From positions 1 through 64,000 of IMG/VR virus record IMGVR_UViG_3300021962_008382: a DNA stretch of 64,000 nucleotides. One strand, written 5' to 3'. Shown here in pieces: positions 24,391-30,693 of the stretch. Made by a program: the position numbers and the translations under genes. Numbering within the stretch: the first letter of the stretch is position 1; every line of letters starts with the position of its first letter. The stretch comes from a virus. Below the pieces are notes generated by a model that did no database searches, was not told where the DNA came from, and worked only from the letters and a program-made list of their open reading frames with translations.

Positions 24391-25634
24391 TTAGTTCTCG
24401 GCATGTTAGGTGTATCGGTAAGATCTCTATCTCTTCTTTCATTATAACCTGGAACTTCAGTTCTATTCTCTTCCCAGGCCTGGGATGCCTCATCTCCAAT
24501 AAGACCTTCATACGGGCAAGGTGTTCCAGCCATTTTCATAGCGGTCCACACACGCTCATCTTGACACATTAATGATACGGCTGCAACTCTCATACCCATG
24601 TCGTATAAGGTTTTGCTCAGCTTAATTCTTTCGCAATTTTCATCTGTAACAGATTTACCACCAGATATACCTAGAATTTGAGTTTGAACCCCGCCACTAA
24701 TTCCCGTAGTACATAAGTCTTGCGAATAGCTACTTCCAATACTAGGGGCAATGGCGCTCGGAGGTGGTGAGTTAATATCCTGTTCCATTCGCTGTACACT
24801 TTCGTTTCTAGTTATATTTTCATTATAGTTAGTGTTAGTATTATCAGAGACACTTGAGTTTTGATTTATGTTGGTATTACTATTTGTATTAGTGCTAGTA
24901 GTATTTTGATTAATAATACTTTCACTGGTGCTGGTGCTAGTGTTTTGATTTACATTTAAATTTTCACTTACTGAAGTACTATTATTATTGCTATTAATTA
25001 CACTGTTGCTATTGCTTGTGTTAACTGTCTGGTTAAAGTTATTGTTGGTGTTTGTGCTAGTATTATTGTTATTGTTTGTGCTTACCGATTGATTAAAATT
25101 ATTATTAGTATTTGTACTTGTACTAACGTTGTTATTGTTATTAGTATTTACAGACTGTGTATAGTTAAAATTATTATTAGTATTTGTACTTGTACTAACG
25201 TTGTTATTGTTATTAGTATTTACAGACTGAGTATAGTTGTTGTTAGTACTATCAATAACGCTAGTACTCGTGTTAATGTTATTGTTGTTATTAGTGTTTA
25301 CAGAAGTGCTTGTACTTATGTTATTGTTATTATTGGTGTTGGTATTAACAGATGTACTATTGTTGGTGTTAGTGTTATTATTTGTAGAGGTTGTAGTATT
25401 AATATTAGTATTAAGGTTAGTGTTATCGCTAGTACTAGTACTATTATTGGTATTAATATTAGTAGAGGTACTCGTTGATGTAGAAACCGAGTCGTTAATA
25501 TTGGTATTAGTAGCCGTAGAGGTAGTTGTACCTGTATACGTAGTATTAGTATCGTTGGTCGTATTTACAGTTGTGGTCTGAGCATGTACAAAAGAGGTCA
25601 TCAGAAACATAATAAGAAAATGAACTAACTTCAT
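24387..25634 (-). CDS. Secreted Asn/Thr/Ser repeat protein with conserved C-terminus
   Basis: 415 residues. Signal peptide LVHFLIMFLMTSFVHAQ, then about 260 residues of repeats built from NTNNNNNVSTST-like units, including two near-identical copies with SVNTNNNNNVSTSTNTN. The last 120 residues are a normal globular-looking domain with four Cys (DLCTTGISGGVQTQILG, LMCQDERVW, GTPCPYEG). I recall that C-terminal domain in marine phages. The repeats could form an extended stalk or amyloid-like fibre. Antisense frames here are artefacts of the repeats. Confidence 0.8.
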   Translation of the reverse strand: MKLVHFLIMFLMTSFVHAQTTTVNTTNDTNTTYTGTTTSTATNTNINDSVSTSTSTSTNINTNNSTSTSDNTNLNTNINTTTSTNNNTNTNNSTSVNTNTNNNNNISTSTSVNTNNNNNINTSTSVIDSTNNNYTQSVNTNNNNNVSTSTNTNNNFNYTQSVNTNNNNNVSTSTNTNNNFNQSVSTNNNNNTSTNTNNNFNQTVNTSNSNSVINSNNNSTSVSENLNVNQNTSTSTSESIINQNTTSTNTNSNTNINQNSSVSDNTNTNYNENITRNESVQRMEQDINSPPPSAIAPSIGSSYSQDLCTTGISGGVQTQILGISGGKSVTDENCERIKLSKTLYDMGMRVAAVSLMCQDERVWTAMKMAGTPCPYEGLIGDEASQAWEENRTEVPGYNERRDRDLTDTPNMPRTK

Positions 25635-25654
25635 TTCCGCTCCGATGTTTTAAT

Positions 25655-26122
25655 TTATCTTATTAGGAGATTAAGGAAGAACACTAGAATTACAACAGTT
25701 GCTACACCTAAAAACCCTACAAATATCATATCCATCAGAAACTTATTTCTTTGGGCCTTTATTCTAGCTTGTTCTATCCTTGCTTCTCTTATATTTCTTC
25801 TTTCTCTCATCATATCTTCGTAAAATTGACCTTGACCGCTGTATATGAGAAATTCTCTTAGCTCTTTTTCCAGCTGAGCTGTCTTATACTTAGCAGCTGT
25901 AACTTCTAGAGCTTGAGCTTCTACACTTCTCCCGGTAAATAATTTCTTAACGAGAGGTACATTGCTGTTATACTGAGAAGCTTCGATTATCGATTCTTTA
26001 GCTTCAAAGAATCTCGAGAAATATCCGGCAACATCTTCAACCTCTCTACCTGCTTCTACAGCTTTTTTAATTCCGTTGAAGGCTGATACAGCCATATTCA
26101 TGGCTACTGCAATTTCAATCAT
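25655..26122 (-). CDS. Helical protein with C-terminal membrane anchor
   Basis: 155 residues from the ATG at 26122, chosen for the GGGGGG run 4 bases upstream; the frame itself opens 24 bases earlier. Mostly helical and charged (EKELREFLIYSGQG, RERRNIREARIEQARI), with one C-terminal membrane helix (FVGFLGVATVVILVFFLNLL). Tail-anchored topology. Translationally coupled to the upstream small ORF. Function unknown. Confidence 0.7.
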   Translation of the reverse strand: MIEIAVAMNMAVSAFNGIKKAVEAGREVEDVAGYFSRFFEAKESIIEASQYNSNVPLVKKLFTGRSVEAQALEVTAAKYKTAQLEKELREFLIYSGQGQFYEDMMRERRNIREARIEQARIKAQRNKFLMDMIFVGFLGVATVVILVFFLNLLIR

Positions 26123-26210
26123 GATACCCCCCATGATATAGATCATGTATAGCTAAGGTTAGCAAATTGGGGATCATCAGAAACATAACAATGAAACTAA
26201 TCTTGTTCAT
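26115..26210 (-). CDS. Small hydrophobic leader protein
   Basis: 31 residues, essentially one signal-peptide-like helix (NKISFIVMFLMIPNLLTLA) and a short HDLYHGGYHD tail. GAGG precedes the ATG and the stop lies 5 bases inside the next gene, so it may be a coupling leader. It starts just after the tmRNA coding piece. Confidence 0.5.
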   Translation of the reverse strand: MNKISFIVMFLMIPNLLTLAIHDLYHGGYHD

Positions 26211-26227
26211 TGCTGCCTCTATAGAGA

Positions 26228-26401
26228 ATGTGCTGGTTGATTCTGTTGCCAAGTTCAACCAGCAAAACTCCGACTAATGCTTAAGCAGCAAGAGCCAGGT
26301 TATAAACGTCATCGTTTGCGTTTATTTTAAGTTTAGTTTTTACGTCTACTCTGACGATTCTCCACATGCCTTCAGTCGTCTGTCGAATCCAGAACAGCCC
26401 C
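26228..26401 (-). ncRNA. ssrA: Permuted tmRNA, coding (5'-half) piece
   Basis: Starts at 26401 with GGGGCTGTTCTGGATTCGAC, the near-universal tmRNA 5' end, including the D-loop-like TTCGAC. Next come a GACGA/TCGTC helix and the tag reading frame at 26281-26319: resume codon GCA, tag ANDDVYNLALAA, stop TAA. A 9-bp hairpin follows at 26232-26263. The 3' boundary is an estimate. The gene order is inverted: the CCA half is encoded upstream at 26453-26515, so the mature RNA must be two pieces. Confidence 0.9.
26281..26319 (-). other. tmRNA proteolysis-tag reading frame
   Basis: Thirteen codons including stop, encoding ANDDVYNLALAA. It keeps the AND start and the LAA end that ClpXP/ClpAP adaptors recognise in bacterial tags (E. 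coli ANDENYALAA), so tagged proteins should go to host proteases. Confidence 0.9.
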
Positions 26402-26452
26402 ATCAAATAACCTCTCAGCCGACCTTTCGGTATTCTACGGAGAGAGGCCATT

Positions 26453-26515
26453 TGGTGGAGCTGGGGGGAGTTGAACCCCCGTCCAAACTTCCTATTACAT
26501 GCTTCAACGAATACT
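26453..26515 (-). ncRNA. ssrA: Permuted tmRNA, acceptor (3'-half) piece
   Basis: Ends at 26453 in CCA. T-arm GGGGGTTCAACTCCCCC and acceptor strand CAGCTCC pair with GGGGCTG of the coding piece, giving a G3-U70 pair, the alanine identity signal. Upstream GAAGCATGTAATAGG resembles the same part of E. coli ssrA. A 51-base intervening segment (26402-26452, itself with a CCTCTC/GAGAGG stem) joins the two halves and is presumably cut out. The 5' edge is uncertain; a hairpin at 26518-26538 overlaps the stop of the structural gene. Confidence 0.9.
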
Positions 26516-26534
26516 ATATAACCATTATTTATGG

Positions 26535-27545
26535 TTATGCTGGCTCCGGTACCCCTTCCGGTAGTGTTATAGATGATGGAATACCAATAAGATTCATAAA
26601 ATCACAGAACGTAAAGGTAATCCAATCTACTAACGCACTTAAACCTATTGCATTAAAGAAAGAAGTTACTAAATTCATCCATTCTTGAATAAGCTTCTTA
26701 GGAAATTCAACAGCAAAGTTTCTAAGCGATTCTACAATTCTATCTATAATTCTTTCAGGATTAGTAATTTTATCTCTTATCTCCCCACCTATCATAGTGA
26801 GTACGTTAAAACCAGCAATAGTTAAATTCTCTAGTTGTTGTATCTTTTCTTGAGCAGTAGTTTCAAGATTGCTAAGTATGGAATCTATTAACCCTGGTAT
26901 GTCAATCACAGTAAGTGTCGGCAAGGCAGGTAGACCTAAAGAGTTCCACGTACTTTGAAATGTAGATATAAGTGTTCCTAGCTTCTGATAAAGTAAGTTT
27001 AATAAACCACCGTTAATTAAACTTACAAAATTAGACCATGCAGCTTCTACCTTTAATGCTAAACTATCATAACCATACTTACCAGTAAACGACTGGAAGG
27101 AACTTTCAATGCTAGAAATAAAGGTATCTATATCTTCAGCTATTTGTGCTTTGAGGTTCTGCACATATTCTTTATCTGTAAAGATCTTCACGATATCAAC
27201 AGTAATACCTAGAACATTGATAGACAGTGTTACCGGAATTACAGTTGATATAATCTCAATCATTTTAGCCATTACATAACCGTGAAACTCTTGAACAACG
27301 CGGGTCATTTTTGCTTCCCACTCAAACTCCGGGCATTCAAAGTTAATATAAAAGGGATCTGAAGACCCCATCGGGAAGTTACCCAAGGCTGATTCAATAC
27401 TGTCGAGCAGTTGCTGAACTTTGAGCGCTTCCTCTTCTAGCCCCTGAATAATGAGCTCAGACGGCAGTCGCGCTAAATCAACAAACGTATTTACTAAATT
27501 AGCTTTAGTTGGGAAGAACGTTGCTTGGCAGATTGGTTGTTCCAT
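26535..27545 (-). CDS. Probable structural protein, unknown family
   Basis: 336 residues, helical, amphipathic, Cys-poor, without signal peptide. Segments such as FPMGSSDPFYINFECPEFEW and the C-terminal GIPSSITLPEGVPEPA look like a virion or tail-associated protein, but I do not recognise the family. The start overlaps the ferredoxin gene by 41 bases and the stop lies in a hairpin next to the tmRNA acceptor piece. Confidence 0.6.
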   Translation of the reverse strand: MEQPICQATFFPTKANLVNTFVDLARLPSELIIQGLEEEALKVQQLLDSIESALGNFPMGSSDPFYINFECPEFEWEAKMTRVVQEFHGYVMAKMIEIISTVIPVTLSINVLGITVDIVKIFTDKEYVQNLKAQIAEDIDTFISSIESSFQSFTGKYGYDSLALKVEAAWSNFVSLINGGLLNLLYQKLGTLISTFQSTWNSLGLPALPTLTVIDIPGLIDSILSNLETTAQEKIQQLENLTIAGFNVLTMIGGEIRDKITNPERIIDRIVESLRNFAVEFPKKLIQEWMNLVTSFFNAIGLSALVDWITFTFCDFMNLIGIPSSITLPEGVPEPA

Positions 27546-27699
27546 TTACTACTCTATAGTTGGGTTTGTTCCGGCTTGTGTTAATATCTATATTTTTATC
27601 CCGCACGCATATACCACACTTACTACCCACAATATTGATTAACTCAGGGTTCTTTTCCAAGTCTTTTTCTGAAATATTATTACACACACATACTATCAT
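27505..27699 (-). CDS. BFD-like [2Fe-2S] ferredoxin
   Basis: 64 residues. MIVCVCNNISEKDLE with CxC, then VGSKCGICV with CxxC, is the four-Cys pattern of bacterioferritin-associated ferredoxin. BFD proteins help release iron from bacterioferritin; similar short versions occur in marine phages. The C-terminal 20 residues are Asn-rich and unlike BFD, and overlap the next gene. Confidence 0.75.
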   Translation of the reverse strand: MIVCVCNNISEKDLEKNPELINIVGSKCGICVRDKNIDINTSRNKPNYRVVNGTTNLPSNVLPN

Positions 27700-27902
27700 T
27701 TTACTTTTGAAAGTTTAAGCTCTTTACGGGCATAATATTCAAGCATCATACGCTGCATAGTACCTAAAGGATTAGCTGTACCAGGTACTTTAAATCTATA
27801 CGGGCTATTACCCCAGGTATTACTAAGTACAAAAGTATTAAAATGCTGACGATGCTCTTTTTTACTAACATCAAAAAATACTTCAGGTCTCATATTATCC
27901 AT
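27696..27902 (-). CDS. Small conserved phage protein, unknown function
   Basis: 68 residues: RPEVFFDVSKKEHRQHF, then SPYRFKVPGTANPLGTMQR. Soluble, basic. I recall close relatives in T4-like marine phages. Overlaps the ferredoxin gene by 4 bases and follows the transglycosylase gene by 2 bases. Confidence 0.7.
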   Translation of the reverse strand: MDNMRPEVFFDVSKKEHRQHFNTFVLSNTWGNSPYRFKVPGTANPLGTMQRMMLEYYARKELKLSKVK

Positions 27903-27904
27903 AT

Positions 27905-28597
27905 TTACTCTGATTTAGCTGCTACTAAGTTGTTAGTCCATTTACACGCTTTGATTTTACCTATAATTTGACGTATATCAGATGCATACTCCTTACCGCG
28001 AGTTGAGCTAGCACCACCAGTACCAGCGTGGTATGAGGCCCATGTAGACATCCAATTATAGGTAGTATTACGTCTCCAAGACTGTAGTTCCTTTACTGCT
28101 AATTCTGCTGCAAGCTCGGGTTTATTAACCAGTTCTTGCATTGCTCGATTCAGATTATACGGGGTATTTTTCCACCGGTAATATCTAAGAACTTTATCAA
28201 GGGTGACATGATAGTATCCTCCAGATGGGTCACCGATGTTAACGTTAATGCGACCCCCGTTACTTTCTTTAAGAGCGATCGCAGCAAGAGTATATCCCAG
28301 ATCATACTTTACACCATATTCATAAGAAAAATTAACTACATCAAGCTGATCTTTTTCGATATAACATTCTTCCGTTACCATAGGACCGATCTCTTGAGCT
28401 ATCGGCTCTACCGGTTCTACCGGTTCTAAATACGGTTCGTAGAGATCGGATATCTCAAGCGGAGATATCTCACTTTCAAATACTACCTCATCCTCGCTAT
28501 CTAGAACCTGTTGTGCTATAACACCTATGAATAACCCGGTAACAACCCAAAAAATTATAGTATCTACTTCTACTTTTAACGGCTTAGATACTGACAT
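27905..28597 (-). CDS. Membrane-anchored lytic transglycosylase-like protein
   Basis: 230 residues. One N-terminal membrane helix (IIFWVVTGLFIGVIAQQVL), an acidic proline-rich linker (PYLEPVEPVEPIAQ), then a soluble lysozyme-like fold with the SLT catalytic motif LAAIALKESNGG near residue 112 and STWASYHAGTGG near 195. Cleaves peptidoglycan; the anchor suggests an outer-face inner-membrane location, as in a lysis or DNA-entry enzyme. AGGA precedes the start. Confidence 0.8.
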   Translation of the reverse strand: MSVSKPLKVEVDTIIFWVVTGLFIGVIAQQVLDSEDEVVFESEISPLEISDLYEPYLEPVEPVEPIAQEIGPMVTEECYIEKDQLDVVNFSYEYGVKYDLGYTLAAIALKESNGGRINVNIGDPSGGYYHVTLDKVLRYYRWKNTPYNLNRAMQELVNKPELAAELAVKELQSWRRNTTYNWMSTWASYHAGTGGASSTRGKEYASDIRQIIGKIKACKWTNNLVAAKSE

Positions 28598-28723
28598 TTA
28601 GGAGTCCTGTGTTACTGTCTTTTCTTTGCTCTTGAGAAAAGCCAGATAGTTTGACCTCTGTAATGCTACTTTATATCTACTATTCTTGTTACGATTAACG
28701 AAGTGTTTATTTACCGGTTTCAT
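28598..28723 (-). CDS. Small basic protein, unknown
   Basis: 41 residues, basic (NKHFVNRNKNSRYKVAL). The stop abuts the start of the transglycosylase gene and the start overlaps the membrane-protein gene by 17 bases. GGAAAG lies very close to the ATG, so initiation is not ideal. Found by reading short frames; plausible rather than proven. Confidence 0.5.
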   Translation of the reverse strand: MKPVNKHFVNRNKNSRYKVALQRSNYLAFLKSKEKTVTQDS

Positions 28724-28937
28724 CTTTCCACACCGCAAAGAACCATTCTGTGAAATTATAATAGTCATTTTTATATTTAGCCTCCCATTCAGTTAACAAA
28801 GTCTTTAGAGCTTCGATCAAGGTGTATACTGCAATTACAAAAACATACCAGCTAACTACTACAACTGTGAATGCAACGAGCGTAAATCTACGAACAATTA
28901 CATTTTTTATAGAGGAAACTGCATCATATAGATTCAT
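28707..28937 (-). CDS. Small membrane protein
   Basis: 76 residues from the ATG at 28937, which makes an ATGA overlap with the upstream gene; a longer reading from 28964 is less likely. One strong membrane helix (LVAFTVVVVSWYVFVIAVYTL) with a charged C-terminal half (EWEAKYKNDYYNFTEW). It lies beside the lytic enzyme, so a role in lysis is possible but not shown. Confidence 0.65.
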   Translation of the reverse strand: MNLYDAVSSIKNVIVRRFTLVAFTVVVVSWYVFVIAVYTLIEALKTLLTEWEAKYKNDYYNFTEWFFAVWKDETGK

Positions 28938-29230
28938 AGTAAAATATTTCCAGGCTTTACACAATTACACTTAATATAACCACTATAACTTACTCTTAGA
29001 TTATGCTCTTTCGGGTCAATCCCAACGCATTGCATAATACGAGAAACTTTTTCAACTATCGCATCAGGGTCAGTTGTTACATTATAAGTAACAATTCGCT
29101 TAGATGGATCTTTGTTAGTCTTCTTATTGCGATAAGTCTTGTCTGTCCAGGTGCAGTAGATGCTACCAGAGAGCTCCCCACATACCAGGCGAACAATATT
29201 ACGAAATGTAGTAGTATACAACGTTTTCAT
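28934..29230 (-). CDS. Small phage protein, unknown function
   Basis: 98 residues, basic, with four Cys including KCNCVKPG. Begins KTLYTTTFRNIVRLVCGEL and contains CTWTDKTYRNKKTNKD. First gene after the promoter at 29260-29288, heading the small operon that includes the lytic enzyme. No family recognised. Confidence 0.65.
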   Translation of the reverse strand: MKTLYTTTFRNIVRLVCGELSGSIYCTWTDKTYRNKKTNKDPSKRIVTYNVTTDPDAIVEKVSRIMQCVGIDPKEHNLRVSYSGYIKCNCVKPGNILL

Positions 29231-29259
29231 TCTTCCCTCACTCTCTTTATAATGAACAT

Positions 29260-29288
29260 ATTATAGCTAGTTACTTATTACGGTTCAA
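29260..29288 (-). promoter_or_regulatory. Sigma-70-type promoter for the lysis-type operon
   Basis: Minus strand TTGAAC, 17-base spacer, TATAAT, 30 bases before the 98-residue gene. GAGTGAGGGAAGA between them supplies the ribosome site. Confidence 0.75.
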
Positions 29289-29295
29289 CTGTAAC

Positions 29296-29778
29296 TTAGT
29301 TAGCTTGAAGTAAACTTATACCGCGATCAGCTGCGAAAGAAGCTGCAAAAGCGTTGGGTTTGATAAGAGGAATTACGTTACAAGTTCCTCGTATATAACC
29401 GATAGCTTGTTGAACAACGCAAGACGAACCATGCGACTTGTCAGGATTAATATCCAAGTGAACTTCCATCTCACGATCGTAAATAACTTCTTTAAGTTTA
29501 GAAAAAACTTCTGCAACTTTGTAGACTTCATTCATGAGTCTTTGAGCTGGTCTATCTTTACGTTGATCGTAATCCCGCTCACGAGTAACTTCACCGAAGA
29601 CCTTACACCCATGACGACCGTCAATATGTACGCAGATAGCAATCATATAGTCAGCGTACCATTCCCCGTTCATTCTAAAGCGTTCAGAATCCGAGCCAAT
29701 GTAGACCTTGGTCTGAGGAGATTGAGCATCGATGAATGCTTTTACTTCCTCGATATTAAGTTTTTTTAATACTCTCAT
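29296..29778 (-). CDS. RNase H-like YkuK (DUF458) family protein
   Basis: 160 residues. VYIGSDSER supplies the first acidic residue, EMEVHLDINPDKSHGSS the later ones, and the fold matches DUF458/YkuK, a predicted RNase H-like group. Present in other T4-like marine phages. Reaction not established. Directly follows the tRNA genes on the minus strand. Confidence 0.8.
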   Translation of the reverse strand: MRVLKKLNIEEVKAFIDAQSPQTKVYIGSDSERFRMNGEWYADYMIAICVHIDGRHGCKVFGEVTRERDYDQRKDRPAQRLMNEVYKVAEVFSKLKEVIYDREMEVHLDINPDKSHGSSCVVQQAIGYIRGTCNVIPLIKPNAFAASFAADRGISLLQAN

Positions 29779-29784
29779 ATACCT

Positions 29785-29862
29785 TGGAGCTCAGGGCCGG
29801 ATTCGAACCGGCGGCTTTACGGTTTTGCAGACCGTTGCATTGGGCCTCTCTGCCACCTGAGC
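29785..29862 (-). tRNA. tRNA-Cys (GCA)
   Basis: Full cloverleaf with CCA encoded. Acceptor GCTCAGG/CCTGAGC; anticodon loop CTGCAAA. Confidence 0.93.
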
Positions 29863-29921
29863 ATTAATTACCTACTTACTCACTCCGACCAGGGCAAGTT
29901 TAAAGTGCTTCCGACACTATC

Positions 29922-29998
29922 TGGTGCGTCTGAGAGGACTCGAACCTCTGACCCTGTGCTTAGAAGGCACATGCTCTATCCAGCTGAGCTACAAACGC
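29922..29998 (-). tRNA. tRNA-Arg (UCU)
   Basis: CCA encoded. Acceptor GCGTTTG/CAGACGC; anticodon loop CTTCTAA. Reads AGA, a codon frequent in this low G+C phage. Confidence 0.93.
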
Positions 29999-30003
29999 AT
30001 GTA

Positions 30004-30079
30004 TGGTAGGGATAGATGGAATCGAACCATCGACCCGCAGCTTATAAGACTGCTGCTCTCACCACTGAGCTATACCCCC
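30004..30079 (-). tRNA. tRNA-Ile (UAU)
   Basis: CCA encoded. Anticodon arm GCAGT-CTTATAA-GCTGC gives UAU, which reads AUA directly without lysidine. Acceptor GGGGGTA/TATCCCT with two G-T pairs. Confidence 0.85.
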
Positions 30080-30090
30080 GTTGCGTATAC

Positions 30091-30119
30091 ATTATACTAT
30101 ATTACGTTCTACCATGCAA
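30091..30119 (-). promoter_or_regulatory. Promoter inside the tRNA cluster
   Basis: Minus strand TTGCAT, 17-base spacer, TATAAT, 12 bases before tRNA-Ile. Should drive Ile, Arg and Cys tRNAs and the YkuK-like gene. Confidence 0.75.
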
Positions 30120-30128
30120 GGTTTATTA

Positions 30129-30206
30129 TGGTGCCCTCGGTGGGATTCGAACCCACACTGTACTGGTTCTAAGCCAGCTTCCTCTGCCTGATTGGGATAC
30201 AAGGGC
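30129..30206 (-). tRNA. tRNA with UAG anticodon (Leu), short variable loop
   Basis: CCA encoded. Acceptor GCCCTTG/CGAGGGC; anticodon arm CTGG-CTTAGAA-CCAG. Anticodon UAG reads CUA (Leu), but the variable region is only a few bases instead of the long arm normal for bacterial tRNA-Leu. Confidence 0.85.
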
Positions 30207-30210
30207 GGTA

Positions 30211-30279
30211 TAGAAGTCTTAGAAGGAATCGAGCCTTCGTCTTCGCAGTTGCGTTGTTTTACCATTAAACTATAAAACT
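30211..30279 (-). pseudogene. tRNA-like remnant lacking its anticodon loop
   Basis: Acceptor AGTTTTA/TAAGACT, D-stem GTTT/AAAC and T-arm GAAGG/CCTTC all pair, but between D- and T-arms there are only about 18 bases, where CGCA-AC-TGCG folds into a loopless hairpin. About 7 bases that would hold the anticodon are absent. 3' end is CTA, not CCA. Its 5' end overlaps the stop of the lipoprotein ORF by 10 bases. Confidence 0.65.
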
Positions 30280-30404
30280 TTAATTCTTCCGTAGCAGTCT
30301 TCAATATCAACATGAGGCCAATGCAAAATTTTGCATTCGCCGTTTTCTTTTACTGATGCACAACTTGTTAAAAGTAACATTACCATACACAGGTATTTTT
30401 TCAT
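30270..30404 (-). CDS. Small lipoprotein (possible outer spanin type)
   Basis: 44 residues too short for most gene callers. Basic start KKYLCMVMLLLTSCAS with lipobox LTSC, so Cys15 would be lipidated; the mature part is 30 residues (KENGECKILHWPHVD). Small phage lipoproteins next to lysis genes are often Rz1-type spanins, but the mature part lacks the usual proline-rich character. Inserted between tRNA genes. Confidence 0.6.
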   Translation of the reverse strand: MKKYLCMVMLLLTSCASVKENGECKILHWPHVDIEDCYGRIKVL

Positions 30405-30418
30405 TTATTCTACTTAAG

Positions 30419-30495
30419 TGGTCGGAGATGAGGGATTCGAACCCACGACCCTCTGCTCCCAAAGCAGATGCTCTACCAAGCTGAGCTAATCTCCG
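30419..30495 (-). tRNA. tRNA-Pro (UGG)
   Basis: CCA encoded. Acceptor CGGAGAT/ATCTCCG; anticodon arm TCTGC-TTTGGGA-GCAGA. Confidence 0.93.
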
Positions 30496-30501
30496 AAAAA
30501 T

Positions 30502-30589
30502 TGGCGGAGAGAGAGGGATTTGAACCCCCGTGGCTGTTACACCCATCTGTTTTCAAGACAGCGCCGATAAGCCTCTCCGGCATCTCTCC
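30502..30589 (-). tRNA. tRNA-Ser (UGA)
   Basis: Type II tRNA with long variable arm, CCA encoded. Acceptor GGAGAGA/TCTCTCC; anticodon arm CTGT-CTTGAAA-ACAG. Confidence 0.92.
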
Positions 30590-30594
30590 TTATG

Positions 30595-30668
30595 TGGTGC
30601 CGAAACTCAGAATCGAACTGAGGATAGAGGGTTACAAAGCCTCTGTTATACCACTTAACTATATCGGC
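30595..30668 (-). tRNA. tRNA-Thr (UGU)
   Basis: CCA encoded. Anticodon arm GAGGC-TTTGTAA-CCCTC has a C-C mismatch next to the loop. Acceptor GCCGATA pairs with TTTCGGC only partly (one mismatch region), so function is likely but not certain. Confidence 0.8.
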
Positions 30669-30693
30669 GTTACAACGTTGTAACTTATTTATC
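30669..30693 (-). promoter_or_regulatory. GATAAATA element plus palindrome before the tRNA cluster
   Basis: GATAAATA at 30686-30693 is one base off the late consensus. One base further on starts the perfect palindrome GTTACAACGTTGTAAC, which ends at the tRNA-Thr 5' end. It may be a late promoter with leader hairpin or the peroxidase terminator. Confidence 0.4.

Noticed and set aside
25089-25581. Plus-strand frames of up to 129 residues rich in Leu/Val/Ile
   Set aside because: They are the antisense of the Asn/Thr repeat gene; hydrophobic strings are a by-product of AAC/ACT codons.
26453-26515. tmRNA 3' end as a phage attachment site
   Set aside because: The matching 5' half and tag lie just downstream, so it is part of a permuted tmRNA gene; no integrase is present.
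28598-29230. Holin-antiholin assignment for the small membrane genes near the lytic enzyme
   Set aside because: One membrane span and position alone are not enough to name a holin.
29924-30683. Several short frames on both strands in the tRNA cluster
   Set aside because: They read through tRNA genes and have no ribosome sites; only the minus-strand lipoprotein ORF was kept.
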